Shown here: one piece after another, positions 1 through 11,514 of the stretch
How positions within the stretch are numbered: position 1 is the first letter of the stretch
Layout: each line of letters starts with the position of its first letter
Assembly: GCA_910574455.1 (NCBI GenBank)
Contig: CAJSYZ010000003.1
Span: 3,037,250 to 3,101,249, forward strand
Origin: Trichaptum fuscoviolaceum
Taxonomy: Eukaryota > Basidiomycota > Agaricomycetes > Hymenochaetales > Trichaptaceae
Reading direction: 5' to 3'
Length of the DNA stretch: 64,000 nucleotides
The notes under the pieces: model-generated
Database searches by the model: none
What the model was told of the DNA's origin: nothing
What the model saw: the letters and a program-made list of their open reading frames with translations, nothing else
Position numbers and translations under genes: made by a program

Positions 1-443
1 ATATCACCTATGCCGTACATCGCATGGAAGAGGAGGGCCGCAGACAAGGTCGTGGGGCTGGTGGACGTGGATTCCTGTCTGGCCTTAATGAGGACGATGA
101 GGAAGAGGAATCGCAGGACGACAGGACTGTGGAGGATGCGCGACAACGTCAACGAGCTTCACAATCTGAGCAAGCACGTCAATTGGAGAGCAGGAACAGA
201 GCTCGGAGTCGACAACGCGAAGGGCTTTACGACGGAGGCCGAGCAGGCATGCGAGATGCACCTCGGCAGCGCAATCGTGGGGATGGTAGCAAACCTTTCG
301 AACTGGATATAGAGGGTGCCACTCTTCTGGGTCGTCGACACCGCAAGGGCAACAAGGCGGTCGGTGCAAGTCCTTTGGCCCAGATGTCATTGGGAGGCGA
401 GGGAAGGTATGAGTCTCCCGGGAGTCCAATGCATATAGGTTGA
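1..443 (+). CDS. 3' end of an unrecognised charged, Arg/Gln-rich protein (5' truncated by window)
   Basis: An open frame enters from the left edge (codons in phase with position 3) and stops at 443. The visible 147 or so residues are strongly charged: an acidic run (EDDEEEESQDD) is followed by an Arg/Gln/Ser stretch that could form a helix or disordered tail, then a basic segment and a glycine-rich end. No family motif was recognised. The true start lies outside the window, or an upstream intron ends near the edge. It converges on the chitinase gene downstream. The composition and the long open frame make coding likely, but function is unknown. Confidence 0.5.
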   Translation, partial: ITYAVHRMEEEGRRQGRGAGGRGFLSGLNEDDEEEESQDDRTVEDARQRQRASQSEQARQLESRNRARSRQREGLYDGGRAGMRDAPRQRNRGDGSKPFELDIEGATLLGRRHRKGNKAVGASPLAQMSLGGEGRYESPGSPMHIG

Positions 444-962
444 ACTCCTGCTACGTTTCGTTGAAATAGAACGAATATATCGCCTTTGCTACACGGTAGT
501 CAGGAGCGATTACCTGCATTACTTTCACTTCATTCTTTCCACTTTTGAAAGCAGAGCAATTCTACACGTTTCGCTTTCTTGGATTTCTGGAATTTCGGTA
601 TCATGTGCATCGGACAGTCCTTGATACCGGTCTTCAATGACAAGGTTTTTATATTTATTTGCTGTATTCCCTTTCATATCTTCACTGTTCAGTACCTGAC
701 GGATCTGATGTACCGCATTCATTCACATATACATACATACGATACATCGATATACTTCATGTGTTTTTCCAAAAGAGTTTCTCCCTTCTCGTGTATTGTG
801 TGTACCACATATTGCTGAATGCATTCATAGTGAATGATCTCGGAGGTGGTCGCACATTGCTTTCTTACAATCAAGAATTCAAGTAATTCATAATTCGTAC
901 GAAATGAACACGCAAAGTAAGCAGCGGCGCGTACAAGCCGACAGTATTATACAAAAAACATG
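444..962. other. Convergent intergenic region
   Basis: This 519-bp AT-rich stretch lies between two genes whose 3' ends face each other. It should contain both 3' untranslated regions. The short open frames inside it have no family resemblance. No RNA gene or repeat was seen. Confidence 0.6.
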
Positions 963-2896
963 TTAGCCAGATTTTCCTAGTCCTTGACGCAGCGCGTTGG
1001 TCAAGTCCCACTGAGCAGTGTCCCCAGACAGGTCCCACATTGCCGTGCCCAAAATCTTCGATTGCATAGCAAATTGAGCCTTTTGCTTGAGCGATTGCGG
1101 GTCGTCATATGTTATAACCTGATTGGTATATGGCGATGTGAGGAACGGAGTGCTGGAACAAGTATCATAGAATCGCGTGAAACCACCATAGCCGACGAAG
1201 CCAGAAGTATTCGTGTAGATCAATGCGCCCTGAGCGACGATGTCGGTAAACTGTAACTCCCCGGAGTTCGTCGTCCCATCTTCGCTTTTCACTGTGACAA
1301 TACTTGATGCTTGCACATCAGCATCCCGACGCAGAATTCGGGACTGGGGCATAGAACGTTTAGCGACGAGACGAGTGGAATGAGACGGGTTGACGTAGCC
1401 GTAAGCTGGAACACCGAGCATAAGTCTTGCGGCGGGGAACTTCGCAGAAGACCAGGCACTGATGGCGCTAGCAGCATTCAGCCCTGGCTGAGTAGAATTA
1501 TGACAGCTATCACTCAGGGGTGAGTTCGGGCCAGGCGTCGAGGAGGCTAGTCGGCCCAAAAGTCGAATCAGTTTGAAAATGGCCTTCGAGGGAAAGAAAG
1601 CTTACATTGGAAGATGTCATAGTTCATGATGTTGATCCAGTCCAAGACAGCAGCAAAAGCAGAGACGTCCTTCATAGGGTTACCGTTGGTATCTGCGAAT
1701 GGTTTGTCCTGAGTTGCAGCTGTGATGCGGGCCGTACTTGGGAGGGAGGTGCGAAGGAGCTTGAGCATCGCCAAAAAGTTCGCACTATCTTGCGGACTAA
1801 CAACGTTACTACCTTCCCCTTGTATCCCAGGATACTCCCAGTCGATGTCGATGCCATCAAGATTGTACTGCTTATACAGTGCAACGATGTTGTTGACGAA
1901 AGTTTGCCGAGAGGCGGAAGTTGCACATGCGGGAGAGAAGTACCTGATTTTTCGTCAGCTGAAAGACAAAGACAATGACAGAATAATGACGCACTTGCTA
2001 CCGCCCCAGCCACCGATGCTGACCTTGACCTTGGTGCCTTTGGCATGGGCAGCAGAGACCACGCGCTGGAGGATATTTGGAGAAGATGACGGGTTATCAA
2101 ACGCCAGATTGAACTTCTGGTCTGGGGTAACAAATGCGAAGTCGATCCAGTCAAAGCGTGTCATATCAATATTCTCCGGTGGGAGAGTCGACGAGACCCA
2201 GTCCGGATAGTATGCAGATATGAGAGGACCGGATACAGTAGGTTGATGAAGAGCAAATGCAGGACTAGCGGAAGGATCCACCGACGAATCAGTCTCAGTG
2301 GGAGTTGAATCTGTGTCCGAGGGCGAGATTGAGCCAGTTGGGACAGGGAGGGCTAGAGTCGGTGAAGAGCCGTCTGCCGTTGAAACAGTGTCAGAAGATG
2401 AATCAGGTGTCGAAGTGGATGGAGTAACTGCGTCTGAGGTCGTGGTTGTGCCAATAGTCGAAGAGTCAGAATCGGAACTACTCGTTTGTTCAGCGGACGT
2501 TGTCGCCGGCGATGGAGACGAAAGCAATGTCAAAGAATTAGTGATAGGGAGAAAAAGAACAGTAGCAGCATCGGATGCAGGGTCCGGTACAACACCAACG
2601 AACTGTGCCTCTGGTCGAACAATTGCGTCGGTCGGAGTAGAGGTTGAGGTTGGTGTCGATGATTCATCAACACTAGAGACTTCGGTGGTCGTGAACACGT
2701 CCGTGATAGTTTCGGTCTCTGTTTGCGAGAACACGACCATCTGCGTCTCGGTGACGAAGACCTCCAAAGACTGCATTTGTCGCTTCTGTCGAGTGACATC
2801 CAGCTCAGAAGAGCAATCCCTGTCGTAGCATGAAGGGGCGCCTACGGCTACCTGAGCCAAGAAAGAAAAGAAAAGGAGCAAAAGTTGCCAGAACAT
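963..2896 (-). CDS. Secreted GH18 chitinase with Ser/Thr-rich N-terminal region
   Basis: The gene encodes a glycoside hydrolase family 18 endochitinase that cleaves chitin outside the cell or in the wall. The catalytic motif DGIDIDWEYP is complete, and the upstream SIGGWGGSK strand and downstream MNYD motif are also GH18 landmarks. Three exons are inferred (1995-2896, 1606-1943, 963-1546) with GT-AG introns of 51 and 59 bp; they join in phase to give 607 residues. The start chosen begins a signal peptide (MFWQLLLLFFSFLAQVAVGA); an in-frame ATG further upstream would bury it. After the signal comes a dibasic site (KRQ) and a long Ser/Thr/Pro-rich, probably O-glycosylated linker. The catalytic domain fills the C-terminal half. 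No chitin-binding module was seen. Family assignment is firm; the biological role (wall remodelling, autolysis or nutrition) is inferred. Confidence 0.92.
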
Positions 2897-4484
2897 TGCG
2901 AGAAAAGCTGACACGAGGGATGTTGAAAGTAAGTGTCCGTCCGGCGGATGAAGGGAAGCAGAAGCCATTGGGCCAGATGTTATAGCTCTTGCCATTCCGA
3001 CCAAGACTGAATGATGTCTCAGTACCACTTTGATATTACGGACCCCATCCATGCCCAGCCCTCAGCCTCAGCCCGAACTGAGATGGGTGTCATTTGTGTC
3101 GAAGCCACTGGCCTATTCGCAATGAGCCCGTGAGTATGGGCTCGGGCGAATTGTTATGGCCTTCATGAGAAAATGAAAGGGAGAAGGAACTTTGTCACTA
3201 TGATATTAGTACATGTATATGGAAGCTTACAATTCAAACGATTCGGGGTTTACTTCAATAGAGTCTTCGATTCAATACGTCCGCTCCTTTACTGCCAGAC
3301 AGTCATCGAGTCGGGTGAGTTGATGGCAAAAGAAGCACCTGTATAGAGAAGATTCTGCATTCATATCTAGAAAAGAGAGTCGAGACACTAGGTCATGTCT
3401 TTCATCATTTTTTGCCGGGCTTGAATTCAATCGAGGATGGAACCGAACATATTCAGTCAGCAAAGGTTTGTCCAGGATAGCAACGAGATTGGCAAGAATA
3501 GCGATTGGGATATGAGGATCACCGCCGACGATGAGGATAATGAGCGCAATTGGGGGACAAAGATAGAGATGAGAATTTGTCGCCAACGCCGCCGGTGCTC
3601 TGGTCTGCTCGTCGTCGAGAACGGCGTTGTCCGCACCGTACATTGCAACACGTGGCTTCAAGTTTGTTCACATCCCAGAACAGCCAAGGCCAATGTTTGC
3701 CATTGACCGCCAACATCGTCCGCGATGACTTCGCGCACTCTTCTCAATGTCCCATCGCTTTCATACTCGTCGAAAATGAAGCTAGCTCGCTGTCGCTGCT
3801 GCAAATGGAAATGTTGACCCAGCTGAAAGTGCAGGCTGCTTCCGCAAATGCAAGTCTGCTGCCGGCTCGTGGGTTGATACCGCCGCTCCTATCGCATTTT
3901 AGATCCGGCAACTGGGTTCATCGTTGAGCAAGATAACAAATTGAAAGCTGATTGCACGGATGTCGGTTGGAAACAGCGACATCCTTACAGGGCGCCACGA
4001 CATAAACTTGACTGGAGGCACGATATTCCTGGCCCACTGACATACGGAAGTGGGGCAAGCAAGGCGGTATGGGTTCTCCTTTTTGCAATTGCGAGGCGTG
4101 GAATGATCGACGGCGCATCAAACTGATCCTACGGCCTGTCGTATCTCAGCCTGCTTCTGTTCTTACGGAGGCACGGAAGAAAATGACGAGGCGAAGTTTA
4201 TGTATCCGGACGATCTTTCCCAACCGATCTGATCTCAGCTTGCCTTTCAGGGCTGTTATCTAGCATATGACCTTCCGCCAGCTGCGCGTACCTCGCACGA
4301 TGCTCTCAGCTTCCCTAATTGAGGATTGGCAAAGTCGTCATACACCGGATGATGTGTAAACGTGAACGTGCTAGCGCAAGCCTCCCAAGGAAGGTGGTCT
4401 GATATAAACGTCGCAGCCTCGCCCTGCGACGTATATCTCTCTGCCCGCCGTACACTCTTTCTGTCTTCTTTACCTTCGTTCAAT
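2897..4484. other. Intergenic region with weak open frames
   Basis: This is the upstream region shared by the divergent chitinase and the Ser/Pro-rich gene. A TATA-like ATATAAA near 4400 fits the plus-strand gene. A 129-residue open frame on the minus strand (3272-3661) and overlapping plus-strand frames (3437-3927) show no convincing splice structure or family motif, so none is annotated as a gene; a decayed gene remains possible. Confidence 0.45.
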
Positions 4485-5336
4485 ATGCCTCCTCGGCCGC
4501 TGGACTTGTCTTTCGATCGTTCTTACTCGCCAATCCCGCCTCCTATGCCTTCCCCGCAACTAAGACCATTACCGTTGCCTTCTCCGCCGACGTTCTCCAA
4601 GCGTCCGTCTTCAGCACATTCTTCAAGAGACCGTCAGACAATGAAGCAAAGGCCGAAGCTGGACATGGAGGCCCTACAATCTCCTGTGTTCTCTCTAAAG
4701 GATGCTATAGTCGTCGAGAGTCCTCGTCAATCTTCGTCACAGACTCGAGAAGATAGGGATAGCAGCGATTATCAGAGTCTTCGGAGGCCAAAGACAGCTG
4801 GCGCAGAATCATCGAGTTCGATTCCTCCACAATTTGGCTCAAGAGAGCACCGTCGATCGGGCTCCTTCGCACAATTATCTCCTCCAGCGAGCTCACAGTC
4901 CTTGTCAAGAACAAACCCTCTTTCGCCTACTCGTAAATATGTACATCAAGACTCACCGCCCCCCGTCCCCCCGCTACCTCAGCGCTTCAGCGACGAGAGC
5001 ATGAAGCGCTCTCGACAGAAGAAACTACCACCTACACCCATTCAAATTCCTGATCTTGGATTGGGGAGTGCCGAAGCTTCACGAACACCGTTATCTCCTT
5101 CGTCAACGACAAGTTCGAAATCTCGACCACGTAAAGAGATGCAAGAGCAGACGTCGTTTCTACACATGGCACCGAAGCGCGACAAGCATTCCTCCCGCAC
5201 AGCCAGTAATACCGCCTCATCCACAGAGCAGGCCGTTCGTCCTGCGCAATCCCTACCTGACATCAAGGCGCCAAAGCGTCGTAGCAGCTCGTTCACATCC
5301 CGACTGCTTCGTCTTGGGTTTCCGCAGACACATTAG
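4485..5336 (+). CDS. Ser/Pro-rich disordered protein with polyproline motifs
   Basis: A single uninterrupted frame gives 283 residues. The start MPPRPLDLS follows a pyrimidine-rich leader and a TATA-like box about 80 bp upstream; an earlier in-frame ATG at 4362 lies before that box and is unlikely to be used. The protein is low complexity and predicted disordered, with several SH3/WW-type proline motifs (PIPPPMPSP, SPPPVPPLPQR, KLPPTPIQIP), many SP/TP sites and a basic C-terminus (PKRRSSSFTSRLLRLGF). This is the profile of a scaffold or phospho-regulated adaptor. No domain was recognised and no function is claimed. Confidence 0.65.
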   Translation: MPPRPLDLSFDRSYSPIPPPMPSPQLRPLPLPSPPTFSKRPSSAHSSRDRQTMKQRPKLDMEALQSPVFSLKDAIVVESPRQSSSQTREDRDSSDYQSLRRPKTAGAESSSSIPPQFGSREHRRSGSFAQLSPPASSQSLSRTNPLSPTRKYVHQDSPPPVPPLPQRFSDESMKRSRQKKLPPTPIQIPDLGLGSAEASRTPLSPSSTTSSKSRPRKEMQEQTSFLHMAPKRDKHSSRTASNTASSTEQAVRPAQSLPDIKAPKRRSSSFTSRLLRLGFPQTH

Positions 5337-6833
5337 AAACACACGCTTGCCTTCTTTCCCCGCTGTTTCCCCGCCTCTCCCCCTTAGCCATGCGATCGAG
5401 ACTCTCCAATCCTGCTCTCGAAGTATGTGCTTCTAAATTCCGTCGCTACCTCGTGTTTCATATGAGGGTTTCCTAATCAATCTATCCCCTTCTCGAGAGT
5501 CCATCGACAATCAAATGTTCCTTTTTGCTGTGATAACTTCTGATCCAGCACCGAATGGCGTTCGAAGTATCTGGAATTTGAATTACATCACCACCTGCGG
5601 ACAAACGAAATACCGCAGAATACCGGTTGATAGCTGACGCACGCACTTCAACCGATGTGCTGGTCCCAATTTGCCGTTTTCGATCTTTGCGCCTTTTCCT
5701 TTATCTGTTGTCATTACACTCGCTCAAACTGCCATTCGTTTCCACACTTGTATACTGCACTTCCCTCTCATACATGTATTTCTGAAACCGGACGATCTAG
5801 CCTCGTGCTTCTCATACAACCCCCCTTGACCTTCACTTGATTCTCATGTGCCAATTATCGAACCACATTCGTTCCTATCCTTGTCATACACGTCTTAATT
5901 CCTTTCTTATCCTGTATCCTCGAACATCCCTCGATTTCTAATCTTATAACCTTACTTATTGACATGTAACATCCGATTTCGCTAAGTTACACCGGGTACA
6001 ACGAACTTCATACTGACGTTTGCCCATTACCAGCATAGTTGAATTGTACAATAAAGTGACCTTCAATGTAAATGGTGTGAATGGGTTTCATGAGTGCCAT
6101 AAGTGGGTTGATTGACCGTCACGGTCGATGGTCTTTTTAGCTGCCCTGCCCTTCGAATGCGAAGCCTTGGGAGCGGCTTCCAGTCTTCTAGCGATGTTCG
6201 TGAGGGGTACCAAGTCGCGATAACCCTTGAAGCTTGAAGTGAAGCAAAGGGTGCTGGCACTCCTTGATTCTGTCACGCAGAACAGAAGAACGCATTTAAA
6301 ATAACGCCTCAGGAATTACTTTTAGAGTACATGCAAACCTAGAGACAGGGAGGAGTGTGAGCATCCTCAAACCACGAGAAGGTAGTGTTCTGTACTTCGT
6401 ACCACGGAGTCAGGAGCGTTGCGGGACCTGCAGAAGGAGTCTAACGTTTTTGCGCCGAGGCAACGATTTTGATGCAGATTTCCTTCCGATGGATTGACAG
6501 CTATCTGAAATCAACAGTGGATGTTGAAAGGTCAAGTATTACGAAGTCATGTAAAATATGAAGCCAGCAAATCACCGAGGGGGGAAAGGTGTAGACAGTA
6601 TTGCGAAAGGAGGGGGAACGAAATAAAAGCGCAAAAAGATATAATAGAAGACAGCAAATGATCTAAGGATGTGTCGTGATGTTGCATGTGAGACAGGTTA
6701 TATCGATACAGATGATGTTATGAGTGAACAAATGCGAAATAAACATACCAAATACACGTTATTATCACAGCAGATAATGAAGAGATGCAGGAAGAAACAC
6801 GAGTTCCAACTATGATAATCCTTGGATTTTGCG
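5337..6833. other. Convergent intergenic region, about 1.5 kb
   Basis: Both flanking genes point into this stretch. A polyadenylation-like AATAAA is near 6050. A pair of overlapping minus-strand frames of about 62-65 codons at 6063-6276 looks faintly protein-like but has no recognisable domain or splice partners. Nothing else stands out. Confidence 0.45.
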
Positions 6834-8085
6834 TTAGAGTCCAATTCGTTCAGCCAGTGTTCGATCGCCGCCGTTGTCTTGGGCGGCATACCCGCGGACA
6901 GTCTTACGACTCCCTCCGTTGCTGCCCCCACCGTTATTACTACTTCTTCCGCCATGCGTACCATTACGACGAGTTCGGTCCCGTTCTTTCTCCTTGTGAC
7001 GTTCGCCGTTCCTATCATGTTCCCGCTCTCGTTCGCGAGGGCGATCACGGTCTAACTTGCGTTCTCTGTCCCTGGGCCGATCCCTGTCCCTATCTCGTTC
7101 TCGCTCGCGTTCACGCACTCTGTCGCGTGATCGGTCACGCGATCCAGTACGTGTTCTTTTGACATCTTCGTCAACATCCATCCTCAAGTCTTTCACAGGA
7201 CTTTTACGCGAGTCGCGGGGAGAACGTTCGCGTCGACTTGATCGACCTGAGGTCGACAGTGGTGCGGGGTTAGAAGCAGGGGGAGGAAGGGAGACGTTAG
7301 AGCGGGCTGGAGAAGGCTGTGAGTCGGACAGGCGTGGTTTTTTATGTGCTCGTGGGCCAGTGGGTATTGGTTTCAAGCTCCCATTTTCTAAGGTTTCCAT
7401 ATGCGAGAAATTCCGAGGAGGAGACTGTGAGTCTCGATACAAAGAATTGTCTGCTTTGCTTTGTGACTGAAGTTCTACATTAGACTTCTCAAGTTCGTCA
7501 CTAGGAGAGAAGTTCAGTTTATCATCAACGGTCGATTAAGAACTGGCTTACGTTAGAGATGAAATTGCAGAATGAGAATCTGTACGTGAAGGGCATCTTT
7601 TAGAAACAATGACTGGCGTTTAGCATCAGCGGGTTCTATCGTACCCTTAAGCGCCTGTTCAAGTCTTGATACAGTTCTTTTCAGATGGTGAACTTCTTCC
7701 TTCAGTCTCCCAGTTTCACTGACGCGTAATAGATCATACAATTCGTCGTTCTCCTCTTGTAGAGTGCGTGTACGTTGAATTAGCGCAGCTGTCATGGTAC
7801 TGGAGGTGCTGCGCTGCGCGCTTCCCGACGTCTGGCCACCAATATGTGGTTGTAATAAGGATAAAAAAGCAGGCGGCAGTACGACCGGATCTGAGCGCGA
7901 CGGTGACGGCTGGTGAGCTAGATACTTTCGCAAGTTATTGACTTCATCCTAAGACATAGGTGTAAGTTGGACAGCAGTTCCCCATGTAGCGAAACGCGTC
8001 AGCTTACCGTGAGCTCCCCCACTTGCGCATCCCGTTCACGTAGAAGCGTCTCTAGCTCAACCTCACGCAAAGACGGCGGTTCCAT
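6834..8085 (-). CDS. WTAP/Mum2-like coiled-coil protein with RS/RD-rich tail
   Basis: Four exons are inferred: 8008-8085, 7645-7948, a 28-nt micro-exon at 7552-7579, and 6834-7500. They join in phase to 358 residues. The N-terminal half is a continuous coiled coil (LREVELETLLRERDAQVGEL, then LQEENDELYDLLRVSETGRL and KEEVHHLKRTVSRLEQAL, then SAISSLTDELEKSNVELQ), which resembles the WTAP/Mum2 family that scaffolds the mRNA m6A methyltransferase. The C-terminal half is disordered, with dense RD/RE/RS dipeptides typical of nuclear RNA-processing factors. Without the micro-exon the coiled coil would run into a stop, so the splice model is supported by both frame and heptad continuity. The WTAP identity rests on overall pattern only; another splicing-related coiled-coil protein is possible. 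It shares an upstream region with the WRAP53-like gene. Confidence 0.62.
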
Positions 8086-8740
8086 GGCGAAAGACGACAC
8101 CCACTACTGAGCTCGCAGACGTTGATGCGCAGACGATGCTGAAGGCCCACAGGCGACAGAAGCCGAGTTAGTATGCACCCGCAAACAGGTTGAGTGCGAG
8201 ACGATGTCTGCGTGACGCCCGAACTCCATTCACGCGTGTCCGCGCCCAGTCTGGACCTGGGACAAACTCGCGCAAACACCTGGAATGCTATAAATTTGAG
8301 CAGCGCTATCTTTGCTTTTCGTTTGTCTCTTCAATTTGTCGAAAGTTGGTCGTAAGTGGTGTCTTCTTGGTGAGCTTCTTTTTACCACTTGCTGCTTTTC
8401 TCGCTTCTCCTTTGGCGTAGATGACAATCTATTATTCACACTGTATGATCTCCCGGAACTTTGATACCGGGAGATATGAGTTTTTTCTACAACGGTAGCT
8501 GAGCCTACAATCTCTCTTCGCCCCAAATTTCGATTTGCTATCAGTTGATAATACTCAATTCTCTCTTTTCAGACTCCGTCAATTAGAAGGATGGTCTTTA
8601 TCTTATTTTTGTAGTGCAGCAACTTTGTGTACGTTGAAAGAAATGTTTGCAATCAGAGTCGGTCTGCGTCACTTGCAAGCTGATCATGATTGCGTACCAT
8701 CTTTGCAATAGAGCACATCTGAGACAAAGACTTCGCCAGT
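8086..8740. promoter_or_regulatory. Bidirectional promoter region
   Basis: These 655 bp separate the start codons of two divergent genes (WTAP-like on minus, WRAP53-like on plus). The half near the minus-strand gene is GC-rich and the half near the plus-strand gene is T-rich, including pyrimidine tracts at 8380-8410 and 8560-8575. No specific factor site is claimed. Confidence 0.4.
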
Positions 8741-10496
8741 ATGGACTCCGATGATGTGAATGCTGGTCAACACGCTTGGGTGCCTGTGTTGTTAGACATG
8801 TCGCGACAACCTGAGCTTTATGCAGAACGAAGGCCAGTGGCAACTCATGAACCAATGAACTTCTGCCGTTCGTCGAAGTGGTGCGATCGTGATTCCCTAT
8901 GCTCAGTATGTTTGCTACTTAAACATTAAGGAAAGGTGTCCAGATGGTGTTGTCGCACTTTCGCACAGCGAAGACAGGTCGCTGCAAGTATTGCAATGGT
9001 ATGATTGCGTTTTTTGGTGTTTTTCTCAGCCATCTTATCTTCGGCAACAGCGTCACCGAGCCTCTCAATTCTTCTGTTCCGTCGCTTAGTTCGTCGGCAT
9101 TCCTCTTCCTCTTCGTCGTTCGTTTACGTCTCCTTTAGATGTGAACTTGGTTGTCCCTCAACCTGCTCCGATCCTTGATTATGTGTGGTATCCCGGAGCA
9201 ACAGCTGAGCTCCCAGTCAGTTATTGCTTCCTCGCTTCTGTAAGGGACTGTCCTGTGAAACTTTTTGACGCCGTCGATCGAAGAGTGAGTAACAAATGGT
9301 CCTGTGTAAAGACTTTCTGATGTTTGGTATTTAGATCCGTGCGTCTTATAAAATTGTTGACCACCGAGAGCGACATGTTGCTCCGCACAGCATGACATTC
9401 AATAGTGTCGCGTCCCAGTAAGCATTGGAGGACGCTCTTGCCAATATAATTGTTTACTTTCTTTAGTATATATTGCGGATACGAAGATGCTATAGAAGTC
9501 TTCGATTTCCAACGGCCTGGAGAGGGCTCGAAACTTGCGACCACACCATCTAAGAAGAGTAAAGACGGCATGAAAGGTAGATCCCCTACATCAATTCTTT
9601 ATCGAGTTGTTGCTGACTCGTGAGTATCACGCAGGCATTGTTTCTTCCATCGCATTCTGCTCGGACTACTCGGGTCTGTTCGCAGCTTCGAGTTTGTCAG
9701 GCGCCGTTACACTTTTCTCTGAAGCGACGGGGGAAGATCCGATCGCATTTCTTGACGGAATCAAAAGTGCAATTACTCAGGTTCACACATATGCTTATGT
9801 AGTTTTGTTCCAGCTGACACCTTTGCAGGTCAAATTCAATCCTTCGCAACCCCATCTTCTCTATGCAAGTCAGAGGCGTTCCGATGACATTCTGTGTTGG
9901 GACGTACGAGAGCCGTTTGAGGTGCTTAAGCGTTTCAAACGAAGTGGGAGCTCTTCAAACCAGAAGTTGTTGTTTGACATCGACCCGACGGGACGGTGGT
10001 TAGCTTCCGGGGATGATGTATGTTACTTCCGGTGCTCCCTGGATGACCTTCGCATCGCCCTGACCCTTCTCCTTCTCCAAAGTCAGGACATATCTCCGTG
10101 TTTGATGTCCAAGACGTCTCTCTTGACCCTGCGCTCAAGTTCAAAGCCCACGATGGTCAGCAAGATTTGCAATCCTGTAGTGGATGGACAAATTGAAACA
10201 TAATTTGTTTTTCAGATGCCATTGGATCAGTGGCGTTCAATCCTATTAACTCTTCCCTGTTGTCTGTCTCTGGTTCCAGGCATTTTCCCGATGAACCGAT
10301 GATTACATCGACTAGATCGCCTTCTGGTGATTCCGATTCTGAATCAACTGACTCAGATGTTGAGGACAGTGAAATAGATATGAACACTCAGTTTATCCGA
10401 TATCCAACTCAGGGACATCCATTTGTCAAAGACGCTTCCACTAAAATATGGATGTTTTCCAAGATGAACGAACTGCCGGATAATGTTACGTTATAG
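8741..10496 (+). CDS. WRAP53: WRAP53/TCAB1-type WD40 repeat protein
   Basis: Ten exons are inferred: 8741-8880, 8936-8998, 9030-9088, 9139-9284, 9335-9417, 9467-9576, 9635-9780, 9829-10017, 10083-10155, 10216-10496. They join to a 429-residue frame. The order of motifs follows the WRAP53 family: NFCRSSKWCPDG, then ILDYVWYPGA, then APHSMTFN with IYCGYEDAIEVFDFQRPG, then GIVSSIAF, LLYASQRRSDDILCWDVRE, LLFDIDPTGRWLASG, SGHISVFDV and SVSGSRHF. In animals the protein binds the CAB box of scaRNAs and telomerase RNA and delivers them to Cajal bodies; a fungal role in snRNP or telomerase RNA handling is inferred from that. An acidic Ser/Asp/Glu tract (SDSESTDSDVEDSE) lies between the last blades. The second intron would be only 31 nt, so that boundary is the weakest. 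Confidence 0.85.
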
Positions 10497-10885
10497 GCTC
10501 CAGTAAGGACCTTTGATATTCATGTCATGATATTACTGTTGATTAACCTAAAATTTAATCTTTTTGTAGTACGCCTGCTATGCGAAAGAGACTTTATACC
10601 ATATGATTCAACAAGCGATATCCGGAACTGGAGGGTAAAAAACGCAATTTATGATCCTATACTGGATGGAAACTCAAATGCAAACCTACATTACACCATT
10701 GGTCCCGCCTGAGAGGTGGATAAACGACCTCATTCAACTCTTCCTTTCCGATTTTGAACGAGTGTGTACGGACCTGGTAGGATTACTAGTCAAACACTGA
10801 CATTGGGTTACTGGATGGCTCAGGGTTGCTCTCGACTTTCTTGATCTATGGGCGGACAACCAGTCAATCGACGACTTAAACAATT
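10497..10885. other. Convergent intergenic region
   Basis: These 389 bp separate the 3' ends of the WRAP53-like gene and the MYND gene. No coding signal or repeat was seen. Confidence 0.55.
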
Positions 10886-11514
10886 TCAACGCACCATCGC
10901 ACATATGCCTTTGTGTCTCGAATAGTCTGCTTTCTGGCACTCCTTCGAGCAATACCGAATCATCTTACACTTCCCGCACTTCATCACTTTCCCGCCCTTG
11001 AAACAACCCGCGCGCGTCTCTGCGAGTGGGCACCCGCATGTTTCGCCCGCGCAGCGGCTTGTGGGCGAGAAGTTCTTGTGCTATGCCTGCAGTGATGCCG
11101 CGATCTGCTTGTTCTCAGCGTCGATGACCCCGCGGCAGATGAAATACACCTGGTCTATGACCAACGGTCTGGGTACGTTAGCACCTCGACGACCTGGCAG
11201 GTGAGACATTGGATTGTGAATAGTCTCGCGTGCTGGTTTTCCTGGACCGAAAAAAATAGTTGAACATAAAATCCTTGTTATAAATCTCAAGATAGACGCT
11301 GCTACTCACCGCAATTGAAACAGTTCCAAGCGCCTGAATGTTTGAACTCCTTGAATGTTAGATGCAGAATCTCCACAACAGCATTCTGCCATTGCATGTC
11401 GCTGTGGCATGATGGTGACCTCGGAATATCCATTGTGATAGCCATGACTTCCGAGTCCTTATGCTTTTGGAGGCCGTAAAGGTAGCCTTTGTAACGAATG
11501 AGATCAGAAGACAT
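10886..11514 (-). CDS. MYND zinc-finger protein, interrupted by an in-frame TAG (exitron or pseudogene)
   Basis: Exon 1 (11310-11514) begins MSSDLIRYKGYLYGL and ends in a CFNCG cysteine pair; a 68-bp GT-AG intron follows. Exon 2 (11241 downward) continues KPARETIHNP and PRPLVIDQVYFICRG, a pattern common in fungal MYND proteins. It then reaches TAG at 11081-11083. Beyond the stop, in the same frame, is a complete MYND finger: ETCGCP, AGCFKGGKVMKCGKCKM, RYCSKECQKADYSRHKGIC, with TGA at 10886-10888. The stop sits at the end of a 69-nt segment that starts with GTGTAT and ends with CATAG, in phase, so splicing it out would restore the frame at the cost of the conserved ICRG segment. MYND fingers bind proline-rich partners. 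Either an exitron, a nonsense mutation or a sequence error explains the stop. Confidence 0.6.

Noticed and set aside
3272..3661. 129-codon minus-strand frame with a hydrophobic segment
   Set aside because: Overlapping frames on the other strand are equally long, no splice partners were found and no motif is recognisable.
6834..7470. Plus-strand Arg/Ser-rich frames opposite the WTAP-like tail
   Set aside because: Antisense shadow of RD/RE codons in the minus-strand gene.
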